A stretch of 64,000 bases of DNA from Agriotes lineatus (lineage: Eukaryota; Arthropoda; Insecta; Coleoptera; Elateridae): the NCBI GenBank assembly GCA_940337035.1, contig CALNHX010001916.1, positions 62,001 through 126,000 of the forward strand, given 5' to 3'. Below are positions 1 to 9,602 of the stretch, in pieces. The stretch's first letter is position 1; each line of letters begins with the position of its first letter. Both the position numbers and the translations under genes were made by a program. Under the pieces are notes generated by a model. The model did not search any database. It worked only from the letters and a program-made list of their open reading frames with translations, and was not told the DNA's origin.

Positions 1-230
1 CAATGGCTTCGCGAATCTTTCTGCTAAAGAAGAATGGGGATTTGCAGATAATGGAAGTTTCATCAAAAAGGATCTTATGGCCGGTATCGCATTAGTGTTC
101 GGCGATGGCTGATGATGACCGAGACTCGACTTGAGACAGCGCTGGTGCTCAGAGATGCGAGTTTTCACTGAACGTCCTGTTTCACCAATGTATACAGCAT
201 TACAAGCACAAGGGAATCTATAAAACCTTT
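1..230 (-). pseudogene. GIY-YIG endonuclease domain of Penelope-like element, broken
   Basis: The minus strand at about 150-226 reads CACNAVYIGETGRSVKTRI, which carries the YIG half of the GIY-YIG motif and the conserved arginine-rich strand that follows. A frameshift near 115 moves the frame. The continuation at 1-115 reads SAIAEH, then a stop, then CDTGHKILFDETSII, the usual histidine-containing later part of the domain, up to KIREAI at the window edge. In intact elements this domain nicks the target DNA. The stop and frameshift show that this copy cannot make the enzyme. Confidence 0.85.
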
Positions 231-1034
231 GGAGATTTTGCTCGGGGGTTTGAATACTGTTTTAATGTTTTATTTTCGAAAAAACTTTTCCACGCGATCG
301 GTGACTTGGTGGATATAGAAGAAAGATATGGAAGAAAGACAATTGCTGCAGGAGGATCGGCTTTTGGAGGTTTGGGTGGCCGTGGATGAAGATGGCGATT
401 GATGGCAGACTGTATATTCCTAGCACGGCAACCGTTGTTTCTAAGAGCTTTCCGAATGTGGTTTAATTCAGCGTAGACATTATCGGGTTGGATATGGAAA
501 CAGCCCGGTGTACAAACGAATTGATAATTGAAAGTTTTTTGTGTGGGATGCTGGTGGGAATCGGCATGTAGACATCGATCAGTGTGAGTGGATTTGCGAT
601 ATACAGAATGACCAAGTTAGCCACTGGGTTGGCAAGAGACCTGTATGTACAATAAAGGAAGGGAGGCGTTACTTTCTATCTCCATGGTAAAGTTATTGTC
701 TGGATGTTGACTATTGAGATGATTTAAGAAGACGGGTAACGTGTCCTTTACCATATTAATAGCCAAATAATAAAGGTATCGTCAACGTATCAGAACCAAA
801 TCTTAGGTTTCAATTGTGACATTCCAGGGCTACGGTTTCGAAAGCTTCCGTGAATGTATTGGCAACGACAGGTGAAAGAGCAGAACCCATGGCCGCACCA
901 GAGATTTGTTTAAAGAACTGGCCTTGAAATAGAAAATAAGTGGAAGAGAGGCATTTTTCTATAAGAGCAGGTAGAATTGAAGACGTCTCCCCATGCTCTG
1001 ATAACAACTGTTGGATTATGACAAGTGAATACAA
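231..1034 (-). pseudogene. Penelope-like reverse transcriptase C-terminal half, broken
   Basis: The minus strand has an open stretch at 810-1034 carrying STYFLFQGQFFKQISGAAMG followed by SALSPVVANTFTEAFE, the palm block that precedes the catalytic box in Penelope-like RTs. The YVDDTF catalytic box itself lies at about 774-791, just beyond a stop and in the same neighbourhood. Further along are the segments LNSQHPDNNFTMEIE (about 690), GHSVYRKSTHTDRCLHADSH (about 560), LNHIRKALRNNG (about 460) and YIHQVTDRVEKFFRK (about 290), all family-typical. At least three frame changes and several stops separate them. The catalytic aspartates are still encoded, so decay is moderate. Confidence 0.88.
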
Positions 1035-1570
1035 GGCTGGTAGTTATCTCGGGTCGTGAATTAAACCGAGAATGTGATTCTGAATCTCTGCAGGTTAGAT
1101 TTAGATCGCCCAGGGTGAGAAAAACTAGAACTTTTATCTGTAAAAGTAGTCCGACGATTGACGGCCGTGTTAGCGGCGAGCTCTGAAGGTCGCCGGCGAT
1201 TTTACTAGAGAGCTGGGCTACGGCCGGTGCGGGGGGCGTGCCTTTGTCACGTCGTTGGACAGAAAATCCTCGTTTACAGGTAAACTGGGATGTAAGTTTA
1301 GTTTGGAAATTGGAGATCGCTTCGGCCCGTATCGGATATCAGGGGGGCAGGTGGATATACTAAGCCGAACCAGTGTCGTGTCGGTCCGTACTACGTATCA
1401 GAAGGTATAGTATCAGGATAGGCTAATCCGACCCACCTGGGGAGGCCGACAACTCTCCATGTTGGAGTGCTTGGTCAGGAACGGAGGACTCAAGTTACTT
1501 CAAATGGCAGCTCGTTCTTATATACTAATTTAGTAAATGAATCCATTACGGGGGGTTTATTTACTTCTGC
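1035..1570. other. unassigned spacer, possibly decayed 5' part of the Penelope-like element
   Basis: I see no convincing coding motif here on either strand. By position it should hold the N-terminal RT of the adjacent Penelope-like element, but no finger-domain block can be recognised, so it is either heavily decayed or another sequence. It is GC-richer than the LINE fragment that follows and has no tandem repeat. Confidence 0.5.
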
Positions 1571-1795
1571 TCTTAAAGTTTCGATTTTCATTCTATTCAT
1601 AAAAGACGATGTCAAAAATTAAAGAAATTACAGAACAGTTTCTATACTTTCCATATTCTCAAAAATATTCGAAAAAGCTTTTGACGCCAGACTTCTGAAT
1701 TTATTAAATTCAAATAATATTTTAACAGACAATTTGGGTTTTGGAGGAAAAGATTGTAAGGACATTTCTAGTTTGTATGATCGTACGGCTATTTA
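1571..1795 (+). mobile_element. LINE (Jockey/CR1-type) RT fragment, fingers region
   Basis: The plus strand at about 1604-1760 reads KDDVKN, a stop, then RNYRTVSILSIFSKIFEKA and LLNLLNSNNILTDNLGFGG. This is RT block 1-2 of Jockey/CR1-group non-LTR retrotransposons, with the pattern NYRPVSIL...SKIFEK...NILTDNQFGFR. The glutamine expected before FGF is replaced and a stop interrupts the frame, so it is a fossil. The fragment is AT-rich, unlike the minus-strand LINE further on. It ends near 1795, where similarity is lost. Confidence 0.82.
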
Positions 1796-3529
1796 GGATT
1801 ATTTTCTCGATTCCTAAATTACGATTCCGCCTGTATATGGGTATTTGGAATTATCCGCTTGCAGTCAGCAGTTTTAAGCGCACTCATTCTGTGTTATCGC
1901 TGTTTCGGGCCTATTAGCGGGCACGTGTTTCTTATCGACCCGTCTAGCGACGTGAATGCTTGTATGCATTAGAACCAGTGCAAAATATAGTTGCGTGAGT
2001 TAGACAGAGCGAGTACGAGGTTTTGCCCCAGCTCGCTTTCGATGCGAGCTGTTTAGCGCACTTTTTCGCCACTTGTGACCTTGGGTGACTAGAAGCAACA
2101 AGTGATTTGAAGTGATCGTCCCGCTACGCGCGCCCTTTGGGGTGACGGCGAAGCTTACGTTTGTTCATTGCGTGATTACCGGCTAACAGTTTGTTCCCTT
2201 GGTGTGTGTGAGTACCGCATGTTTTGATCCCGTTATCCGAACTCCCGTCGACTTAAACTGTACGTGGGTAGCTTCCGCCGGCGCCGGTCGAACTGGGTGC
2301 TTACCGATGTAGGCCTTTGAGATTTCGTTTATCGTGGGGTGGCAGACCCCTTAACACGTCGTTTGGCGGATTTTCCGTGGGATCTCAGTATCGACTTACA
2401 ATGTTTCGCGAAGCTCCCGCTTGTCGTTTCATGCCGTTCTGCCAATTTACCGTGCGGGCTTGGAATTCGCCATCACTAGCGGATAATCCCAGATTCCGTC
2501 CAGTCGGCCAACAGCTTCCCGTTGATTTGGTGCAGTCTCCTTAGGTGTCTTTCGCAGTATCTGGAACCGCAGCCTTTTGCAGCAACAGACGATCTCGATT
2601 GCCGCTAAGCCAAGCTTTTTAAAGGTACCGTAATATTGTAGTACCGAGTGTTTTGCCGAAGTACCATACAGTTTGCGTGATGCTGCAGGCATTGTTAAAT
2701 TTATTGTGTATATCACTGCGTCTGCTAAACCTGTTATAGTTGTTCATTTGTCAGTCTAATTCATTATCGTCAGATTACATGATCTTGTACAACTTTACGT
2801 AGTAGCAGATGAAGTATGTGTCGCATTTGTACCTTGTTTAGTTGACTACCGTCTTTTATTGCTGTTTAACTGAGTCAGTGTTTTGAATAGTTCAATTTTA
2901 ACACCGTCCACAAGTTATTCCTGTATTTGAAGTCAAGTTTACTGCGTATTTACTAGATTAAGAAGTTACGTAATTTAAATAGTTAACCTTTACTAACCCA
3001 TTTTGTATTTTTATGTAACCTTTTTACTCATTCAAATATTTTTGCTAATACATTTTATGTTATTTAACTGTGGTTTTCTTCTGAAGTTGAGCATGCGATT
3101 TGTGTATGTATTTTACAGTTGTAAAAGGAGTTTGGCCAGCTGTTCAAGTGAGTAATTCGAAAGATAGGCCCGATGATGTTGCACTTGGCTGATCCGATAC
3201 TGCCAAGGTTATAGTTGAAAGGTGAATCCATTATGCTTCCACTTTTCCTCGGTGGGCTCATCTATGCATTTTCCATTGTAGGAATCGTGGTGGCACCTTT
3301 GCATTTAAGATCTGCTTTTCGTTTATTAGGCCGTTGCCGTGTGATCTCGTATTGGACCACCCTCGCTCCACTGAAATTAGCCGGCAACTCTAGTAACGGC
3401 CTGGGGCAGCGGCCTATGTAATACATTCCCGATTTTGAGTTAGCTTACGCGCTAGTCGTCTAACATTGTTTGGGCTTGTCGTAAATACTGTTTCGTAGCA
3501 TTACAAACTGGGGCGTTGCGTAATATTGA
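1796..3529. other. unassigned 1.7 kb between two LINE fragments
   Basis: This DNA sits between two pieces of plus-strand LINE RT. It has higher GC and more CpG than the flanking LINE pieces up to about 2700, then becomes AT-rich. The open frames in it (longest about 89 codons) have no recognisable motif and no consistent codon pattern. It may be a non-autonomous element inserted between, or into, the LINE pieces. I could not find matching terminal repeats or a target-site duplication. The protein segments on its two sides partly overlap in the LINE alignment (KDISSL and NAIVCIINYI occupy about the same place), so the two pieces may instead be separate insertions. Confidence 0.5.
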
Positions 3530-4421
3530 ATTTAGCCTGTTACAAGATCAACAGAAAAATGCAATTGTATGCATAATTAACTATATAATGCCTAAATTGG
3601 ATTCCAAGTTAAAGATAGCTGATTTTTTTTTATTTGACACGTGCTTTCGAGCGTGTACATCACATTTTTATTAAAAAAACTGCAAAATTATGGAATTAGA
3701 GAACAGCTGAAAGCTGGCTAGTATCCTATTTATCAAACCGTTCTCAAAAAGTTGTTTAAAAATAGAACGTAATCAGTTTAGCTATGATAAAAAAATTGTG
3801 GGTGTACCCCAAGGGAGTGTCTTGCCGCTTTTTGTCTATAATCTTTATTAATGATTTTGTTAATCGTAAAAATGTGAATTACTTTCTGTGTTCGCCGACA
3901 ACACCTCCTGTGTTGTAACACCTGAAAATACTGAAATTCTTAGTTTAAAGGCAAATGCATGTGATACTGAAATTCAGTCTTATTGTGGTTTGATCCTAAA
4001 TTCAGTAAAATAAATTTACTTTCTTTCTCTACTAAACTATTAACTACAGCTTATTAGCAAAAATTAATGGAAAGAGTACAATTTCAAATTCTGTCTTAAA
4101 ATTATTGGGAGTGTATGTTGACATCCATTTAACATGGAATGCTCAAACTGATTATACATATAAGCAGAAAATTGACAACATATAATTTTATACTCTAACA
4201 ATTAAAAATTTTTTTTAGTACTGGGGTGCTAATGACCTTTTACTACGGCTTTGTAAATTCAATTTTGAATTATGGAATATTATGCTGGGGAAATGCAACT
4301 CGTTTCCATGAAATTGTAATTATACAGAAAAGAATTATACGCACAATTAGTTTCAAATCAACCAGGTCGCTTGTAGAGACCTCTTTAAAAAACTAAATAT
4401 GTTGACGGTTGCCGCTATATA
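3530..4421 (+). mobile_element. LINE (Jockey/CR1-type) RT palm, thumb and C-terminal fragment
   Basis: Plus-strand segments in several frames follow the order of a Jockey/CR1-group RT: INYIMPKLDSKLKIADFF (about 3570-3630), TFLLKKLQNYGIREQLKA with SYLSNRSQKV (about 3665-3755), GVPQGSVLPLFV then LYINDF (about 3800-3860), a damaged catalytic region near 3890 where FADDT is expected, KLLGVYVDIHLTWNAQ (about 4100-4145), SILNYGILCWGN (about 4258-4295), IIQKRIIRTISF and finally LFKKLNMLTVAAIY (about 4382-4420). Multiple frameshifts and stops make this a fossil. It ends abruptly at a TA dinucleotide followed by a transposon-like terminus at 4422. Confidence 0.85.
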
Positions 4422-4467
4422 CAGTGTGGTCCATTAAGTGTGCAATAATTGGGACTTTTTTTATTAG
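4422..4467 (+). repeat. putative Tc1/mariner-type terminal sequence
   Basis: The sequence starts CAGTGTGGTCCATTAAGTG directly after a TA dinucleotide (4420-4421) and runs into a T-rich stretch. A CAGTG start flanked by TA is the usual outer end of Tc1/mariner transposons, and it breaks the LINE reading at a precise point. No matching inverted copy was found before 4838, so this is at best a one-ended remnant. The identification rests on the short terminal motif alone. Confidence 0.45.
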
Positions 4468-4837
4468 TTGTACAACCGAAATTTAAATACCGTCACAAGA
4501 AAGTGCATGTTCGATAACCATATCAGATGCATTTAGAATGGCTCCAAGTCAAACAGCATACAGGGCAGGAAAAAAATATGAAATTCGTTCAAGAATAAAC
4601 TTAATAATAATAATGGTGAGGCACTAACACCCCATGAAGGAGCTTGGCCTGACCTTAACTAAAAAAATATGGCAAAATTTTATTGAGAAAAGTTGTTTAG
4701 AATCAAAAATTATGCTCAAATACAAAGTCAGGGCCTCCTATTTGATTTGTATTCTGTTTCGAAAAATATTGTATTTGAAATAAAATTGTAGGCTTCAATT
4801 GTGAGTATTTTCATATGCAAATGATTATTAGTAAAGC
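4468..4837. other. AT-rich spacer, possible interior of a truncated DNA transposon
   Basis: The stretch is AT-rich and has no long open frame. A short plus-strand frame at about 4539 begins MAPSQTAYRAGKKYEIRSRI, but I recognise no transposase motif in it. It ends where the (ATTT)n tail of the minus-strand LINE begins. Confidence 0.4.
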
Positions 4838-4861
4838 ATTTATTTATTTATTTATTTATTT
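4838..4861 (-). repeat. (AAAT)n tail of the minus-strand LINE
   Basis: About six units of ATTT on the plus strand (AAAT on the element's strand) lie where the 3' end of the LINE is expected. Jockey/CR1-group elements commonly end in short tandem repeats rather than a plain poly(A) tail. Confidence 0.8.
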
Positions 4862-5312
4862 AGAAAGGTGTAAAGAGCAGAGGCTAAGCCTATATTGCTC
4901 ACAATGCTATAAGTATATAATTTTGAGTACAGTACAGAACACAATTCAGAACATTTAGGAAACTAAGTTAGTTAAATTGAGCAAATTATTGTTAACACAG
5001 AAACAAAAATATTCTTTCTAGGAACAACTTAATTTTTCTTAATTTGCTGAATTAAAATATAAACAAAAAAGTGTTTCTAACATAAATGGTTAATTAATTG
5101 AATTGATATAATACAAACAATGATAGTTTTCTTATATGCCTAAGTACAAAATGTAGAAATAAAAATGTTATCTCAAATTCTGTATATAAGTTGAGTAATT
5201 AAAAATAAGCTATCACACAAAAACGCAATCCATGAAAACAGGCCATAATCACTTGCTTCGCACAACACAATTTGGTTCACATGTTTTATACAAATTAGAC
5301 GCATACTAGTTG

Positions 5313-5731
5313 CTACAGTCCCGCACTTGCGACGCTACCACTAGTTAAAGCTTGATCGTAACCGGCCTTGAAGGATGTAATGGAAGTAGCATTAACTATC
5401 TCGTCGGGCAATCTGTTCCAAGCTTGAAAAACTCTATTTGATAAAAAGTGTTGACGAGCTTTTGTTCGGAATTTCTCCTTCGATAGCTTGAACCAGTGTC
5501 CCCTCAAACGTTCGTCGCGGTTACGTTCGTACAGATCAGATAGATCGCAAGAGAAATCTTGGTGAAGAATGGTAGTCAAACGATCTATATGAATATATCA
5601 TCCGTGTAGCCCTTCGTTGAACTCCTTCTAGTAGTTTCTGATCCTTAACGTAATTCGGGGACCATACTGAGTTAGCATACTCGATTATAGGTCTTATGTA
5701 ACTTTTATAAAGTAGCAGACCAAGTGAAGGA
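5313..5731 (-). pseudogene. LINE RT thumb and C-terminal segment, frameshifted
   Basis: The minus strand encodes, in frame pieces, LLLYKSYIRPIIEYANSVW (about 5660-5715), VKDQKLLEGVQRRATRMI (about 5595-5650) and an open frame at 5313-5579 containing LYERNRDERLRGHWFKL and RQHFLSNRVFQAWNRLPDEI, ending with a stop at 5313. These are the standard blocks after the RT palm in Jockey/CR1-group ORF2 proteins, and the stop at 5313 probably represents the true C-terminus. A frameshift at about 5730 separates this part from the RT palm and another near 5580 splits it. Confidence 0.85.
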
Positions 5732-6548
5732 TCAGGGCCTTTGGAATGCTTTGGATAGCATAAATAGTGCTGAATTTGCTGTTCTAACCACTTTAACAGT
5801 TTGACTTGACCAAGTTAAATTATTAGTTATTGTAACGCCCAAATCCACTTGGCTAGTTACAGATCGTACAATGGTATTTGAAATGGTGTAGTTCAATGTG
5901 GGATTGTTGTAGCCAATATGCATAACAGTGCATTTGTCAGGATTGAGAGGATGGCACCAGATATTGCACCATTTTTCTAGTTGGCGTAAATCTTCCTGTA
6001 GCTGATCATATTGGCTAAGAGGATTGGCAAAAACTTTTGTATCGTCAGCGAACATTGCAGTGTTAGTTTTAATTAAGTAAGGCAAGTCTGATACATAAAT
6101 TAGAAAAGCAATCGGTCCAAGGACCGACCTTGGGGTACTCCAGAGGTAACTTCAAACTGAGACGACAGGGAATCTCCAACTTTAACGTGGAACGAACGTG
6201 AACTCAGGAAAGCCTCAATCCAGTGTAGAAGCTGATCACGGAGACCAACATGTTGTAGTTTTGCTAGGAGACGACGCTTTGGAACCTTGTCAAAGGCTTT
6301 AGAAAAGTCTAGGAATACTACATCTACTGGGCAGTTATTGTCCACTGATTGGGTCCATTGGTTAGACACACATAAGCAAATTGGTAACAGTCGATCGGCC
6401 AGGTACAAACCCGTGCTGAGTAGAAGGCAAACAGTTATTATCTATTAGAAACTGTATAAGTTTGTTGGCTACGATACGCTCCATGACTTTTGAACATACA
6501 GACGTTAGGCTGATAGGTCGATAATTAGCTGCGTCCAACTTGTCGCCT
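5732..6548 (-). pseudogene. LINE reverse transcriptase palm, three frame pieces
   Basis: Going down the minus strand: at 6410-6545 the frame carries ANYRPISLTSVCSKVMERI (RT blocks 1-2). At 6100-6408 an open frame holds VDVVFLDFSKAFDKVPKRR (first catalytic aspartate) and VTSGVPQG. At 5732-6085 it holds NTAMFADDTKVF (the catalytic DD) followed by LEKWCNIWCHPLNPDKCTVM and LGVTITNNLTW. Frame changes lie near 6548, near 6405 and near 6115 (inside the block after GVPQG). The catalytic residues are all preserved, so the copy is broken by indels rather than worn by substitutions. Confidence 0.9.
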
Positions 6549-7638
6549 TTTTAAAAATGGGTGTAACAACTGCTGTAAGCCAGGCTTTAGGTAATTCGCT
6601 GTTATTTAGTGAGCATTTCATTATGTGAGTTAGTGGAGAAGCCAGAACGTCAGCGCAGTTTTTTAGAGTAGCAGAAGTAATCTTATCTGGACCCGGAGCA
6701 GATTGCAGAGACAATTTAGATAATTGTTGTCTCACTAATTCTTCTGTGAACTCAACAGAACATAAGAAAACGTTATTGGGGATAGATTTTATAGTAGGAA
6801 TTGGGCCATCCGGTTCAATAGTGTAGGTTCCCACGAACTGTGAAGCAAGCACGTTGGCCGATTCCAAGTTACTAGTACACAGCGAACCATCAGGTTTGCG
6901 TAGTAGGGGTGTAGAAACTTTTGAACCAATTGTTCTACGTACATGTTTATAAACAGCTTTAGGGCCCTTTGCGATGAGGCTGTTTTCATAGTCCTTTCTG
7001 GCTTGGGCAATGTCACGTGATAACTGGTTGGAATACTCTCTATGAATTAAGAAATCGTCTCTATGGTTGGTTCGTTTGAATCTTTTCCACAATAAGTGTT
7101 TAAATTTTGCTCGATGTATGAAATTGTGGTTAATCCATGGTTTTAAAAAATTGTGTTTAATCGTAAATGTATTACAATTGTTTGCTAAAGCAGTCTGTAT
7201 AACAGAAGAAAACAATTCCCATTTCTCGGAAATATTACTGACTGAGTGTATATCATTCCAATCATGCATTGCTAGCTCTTCCTTAACTGCTTGATAGTCA
7301 TACTTGGTTATTACCTTAGAAGTGTATTTAGGGCAATGATAATTCATTATTTGTAAGGTTGATATAATAGTGATGTGGTCTGAACAGCCAATTGGGGGGT
7401 GATATGAAATGTCAGACACAAGATTGGCATCGTTGGTCAGTATTAGATCAAGGAGGGAAGGGGTTTGATTAACCCTGAATCTGGTATTTTCTGTAACTAG
7501 TTGAGTAAAATCACTCTCCAGGATCATATCAACAAACAGTGTAGAGGCATCAGTTAAAGAGGTAGGTGCCACAATAGGCCATTTTATCTTTGGAAAGTTG
7601 AAATCTCCAGTTATGTACAGACTGTTGTGAACAGATGT
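6549..7638 (-). pseudogene. LINE AP-type endonuclease C-terminal half plus RT entry region
   Basis: One minus-strand frame is open from 7638 down to about 6549. It begins inside the endonuclease with SVHNSLYITGDFNFPKIKW (about 7580-7632; the GDFN aspartate and asparagine are conserved active-site positions) and continues with SLLDLILTNDANLVSDISYH and the SDH motif near 7375, which ends the endonuclease fold. A linker of about 180 residues follows, then APGPDKITSATLKN and WLTAVVTPIFKK leading into the RT. The N-terminal half of the endonuclease is missing. No start codon belongs to this frame because the element is cut at 7638. Confidence 0.88.
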
Positions 7639-7650
7639 TGTAACAATGCG

Positions 7651-7666
7651 CCCCTGCTTATAGGGG
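7651..7666. other. small hairpin near LTR end
   Basis: CCCCT and AGGGG pair around a 6-base loop. The same stem with a different loop is at 10771-10786 in the other LTR. Confidence 0.6.
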
Positions 7667-7779
7667 TTGTACTATTTTATCTACCACGGGTTAGCTCATA
7701 TTTCGGAGATAGGGTTCGATCGCAAGCTCAGATATACCATAAATAAGCAAAACACACTAACGGAGTATCCTGTATGACA

Positions 7780-7785
7780 TTTATT
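7780..7785 (-). promoter_or_regulatory. AATAAA polyadenylation signal in left LTR
   Basis: AATAAA on the minus strand, conserved at the corresponding place in the right LTR. In a minus-oriented element it would define the end of the R region. Confidence 0.45.
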
Positions 7786-8449
7786 ATGTTTATCTATGAT
7801 ACATTAGTAAATTGTTCGTGTAATTAATTAAACGAGATGTAAATTACTCAAAATTAGTTATCGTATAAAAACGCGGCTTTCTGGTTGTAGCGGGCGGATT
7901 CTGCGGACGGAAGCAGCTTCCTGGTTGTAGCGGGCGTGACCTCGGGGACGCAATTCGCTTGAAGACGTCGTGATCGGCCGGACTGCAACTTCGTAGCTCT
8001 TCGGGACGAGCTGCGCGCTGAATGCAATACCGGGCAGCCTGTCAAATTTCGCCGAACTGCAGACTCGGGTTTCTGTAAACAAATAACAATTAAAACTGCT
8101 AATGCGGGTTTTCACCCTATACGTGTAACTATAGTTCGGTGGTGAAATACTCCGCGGAATTCGCCGCACGACGGGACTTCGTTTGAGGAACGAAGCTCCG
8201 GCTCGGCGTGACTTTTGAGGTTATCAATCCTCGACACCTGCAGGAGAGCTCTTTGGCGACGCTATCAGTGCGGTCCGCAGAGTTCCCAAGCAAGTCGGCC
8301 GCTACAATTCTCAGGGGTTAATTCAGGTAAATTCTAATTAGGTAGCTTGAAGCTTTTAATTCTGCTTGAATAGCACGGCGGTGAATTTAAAATACAAGGG
8401 AGCTGGGATTTTGACATTACGTTAATTGCTATTTGACCAGCGGGTTTCG

Positions 8450-8690
8450 GCGTAGGAGATTTTCAGGATTAATTAGCGGGCGTTCCAGGGTTAATTAGCT
8501 GGCGTTCCAGGCGTTCACAAAGAACCACTGAATTAAACTCAGCTGTCAGGGATTTTCAGGATTAATTAGCTGGCGTTCCAGGCGTTCGCAAAGAACCACT
8601 GAATTAAACTCAGCTGTCGGGGATTTTCAGGATTAATTAGCTGGCGTTCCAGGCGTTCGCAAAGAACCACTGAATTAAACTCAGTCTCAG
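8450..8690. repeat. 71-bp sub-repeat, three copies, in left LTR
   Basis: The landmark AAAGAACCACTGAATTAAAC starts at 8590 and 8661, with a near-identical copy at 8519, so the period is exactly 71 bp. The array sits at the position of a similar 71-bp array in the right LTR. Confidence 0.9.
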
Positions 8691-8820
8691 GACGGCTTGG
8701 TGGAGGGACTCTCTGGACAGGGCAGGATGAAGGACCGGGGACTAGGTGTTTGCTGGAGGAGTATTAGGTATCTCTCGGAAATCTCTGGGGAATCTCTGTT
8801 TAAATGCGTTCTGCAAGCAG

Positions 8821-8830
8821 TTTTATATGC
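8821..8830 (-). promoter_or_regulatory. TATA-like box in left LTR
   Basis: The minus strand reads GCATATAAAACTGCTTGCAG, the equivalent of the better box in the right LTR. It lies about 190 bp inside the U3 end if the element is minus-oriented. Confidence 0.5.
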
Positions 8831-9159
8831 CTTGAAATGCTGTTAGGTGGGGAGAAACGGCGCGCGTCATACCTTTGTTTGCGCGGAACTTCGGTCTGTG
8901 CTATCTTATCTTGCTGGGACACGCCGGGTTCTTGATAACGCTAAAGGTCGGCGACGTTTAAATCAAAAATATTATTTAATATTGAATTAATCGGATTCAA
9001 ACGGGAGCTAGCGTTACATATGCCGGTCCCTTCGGAGGAAACGGGAATTCGGTGGGCACCTCCTTCAAGGGGGTTCTCAAAACAATGCAAAGATCACCTG
9101 GAGATCTCGTGATTATTGAGACCGGACACAGAAAACATTCAAACTGGGGGATAATCGGG

Positions 9160-9270
9160 AACTATATACAGGCTGAGTAAAATTGTAATCTTTAGAAACT
9201 ATATACAGGATGAGTACAATTTTAACGGGTGTTTCTTTCGAAACTATATACAGGATGAGTACAATTTTTT
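9160..9270. repeat. short interspersed repeat, three copies
   Basis: AACTATATACAGG followed by TGAGTA recurs at 9160, 9197 and 9242, with spacings of 37 and 45 bases. Confidence 0.85.
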
Positions 9271-9438
9271 ACTCTCAATAATGGCCTAGTCGAATACAGA
9301 GGTTGCGGTTTCAACCTATATTCTGTCGGCGGAGGAACATACATATGCGATGCACATGCACTCTTCAGGACACGGCGGCGTCGCGGTTTCGACCTACAGG
9401 TCCTACAGGATATCATTCATTCAGGAATAATGTTTTCC

Positions 9439-9602
9439 TAGTAATGGCCTGGGTGCCAGTTCATGGGGTGCATTCTATTGCACAAAAATATTTCTGGTAA
9501 TGGCCTGGATGCCATTTCACGGGGTGCATTCTATTGCACAAAAATATTTCTGGTAATGGCCTGGATGCCATTTCACGGGGTGCATTCTATTGCACAAAAA
9601 TG
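9439..9602. repeat. 56-bp tandem repeat, about three copies
   Basis: CATTCTATTGCACAAAAAT starts at 9471, 9527 and 9583, giving a period of exactly 56. The second and third copies are nearly identical while the first has several differences. Confidence 0.92.

Larger units (their letters stand above)
1..1034 (-). mobile_element. Penelope-like element remnant (RT + GIY-YIG)
   Basis: This is the 3' part of a Penelope-like retroelement read on the minus strand; the window edge cuts its C-terminal end. Order along the element, from high to low coordinates: late reverse transcriptase palm with the block AAMGSALSPVVANTF, a YVDD catalytic box, a conserved segment containing GHSVYRKSTHTDR, the linker VTDRVEKFF, and a GIY-YIG endonuclease containing AVYIGETGRSVKTRISEH. 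This order is diagnostic of endonuclease-bearing Penelope-like elements, which insert by target-primed reverse transcription. The pieces lie in different frames and contain stops, so the copy is dead. The N-terminal part of the RT is not recognisable above position 1034. Confidence 0.9.
4838..7638 (-). mobile_element. Jockey/CR1-group LINE, 5'-truncated, minus strand
   Basis: This is a non-LTR retrotransposon with its 3' end at low coordinates. An (AAAT)n tail is at 4838-4861, a 3' untranslated part follows to about 5312, then the C-terminal RT-associated region, RT and the end of an AP-type endonuclease up to 7638. The family evidence is the endonuclease block GDFNFPKIKW and SLLDLILTNDANLVSD, the RT blocks SKAFDKVPKRRLLAKL, GVPQG and FADDTKVF, and the C-terminal block RQHFLSNRVFQAWNRLP. 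Several frameshifts inactivate it. The endonuclease frame is still open when the copy stops at 7638, the base before an LTR begins. Confidence 0.92.
7639..9018 (-). repeat. LTR, left copy (3' LTR in minus orientation)
   Basis: It runs from TGTAACAATG to GCTAGCGTTACA, giving a perfect 6-bp terminal inverted repeat. Long blocks match the right copy, for example a run of roughly 50 bases from about 7719 and the region around 8080-8140. It contains a CCCCT/AGGGG hairpin at 7651-7666, an AATAAA signal at 7780, three 71-bp sub-repeats and a TATA-like box at 8821. The left edge cuts directly into the endonuclease frame of the LINE. Confidence 0.8.

Noticed and set aside
2317..3421. Short open frames in the 1.7 kb unknown segment
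   Set aside because: All are under 90 codons, overlap on both strands and show no recognisable motif.
7862..7872. TATA box TATAAAAACGCG on the plus strand of the LTR
   Set aside because: It is conserved in both LTRs (10982) and would suit a plus orientation, but the primer-binding site adjoins the LTR in minus orientation and no plus-strand polyadenylation signal fits well. Kept only as a reason for moderate confidence in orientation.
7639..9018. DNA transposon with terminal inverted repeats TGTAAC/GTTACA
   Set aside because: Two direct copies with TG...CA ends, a primer-site-like motif at the inner edge and a TATA box fit LTRs better. The inverted repeat is only 6 bp.
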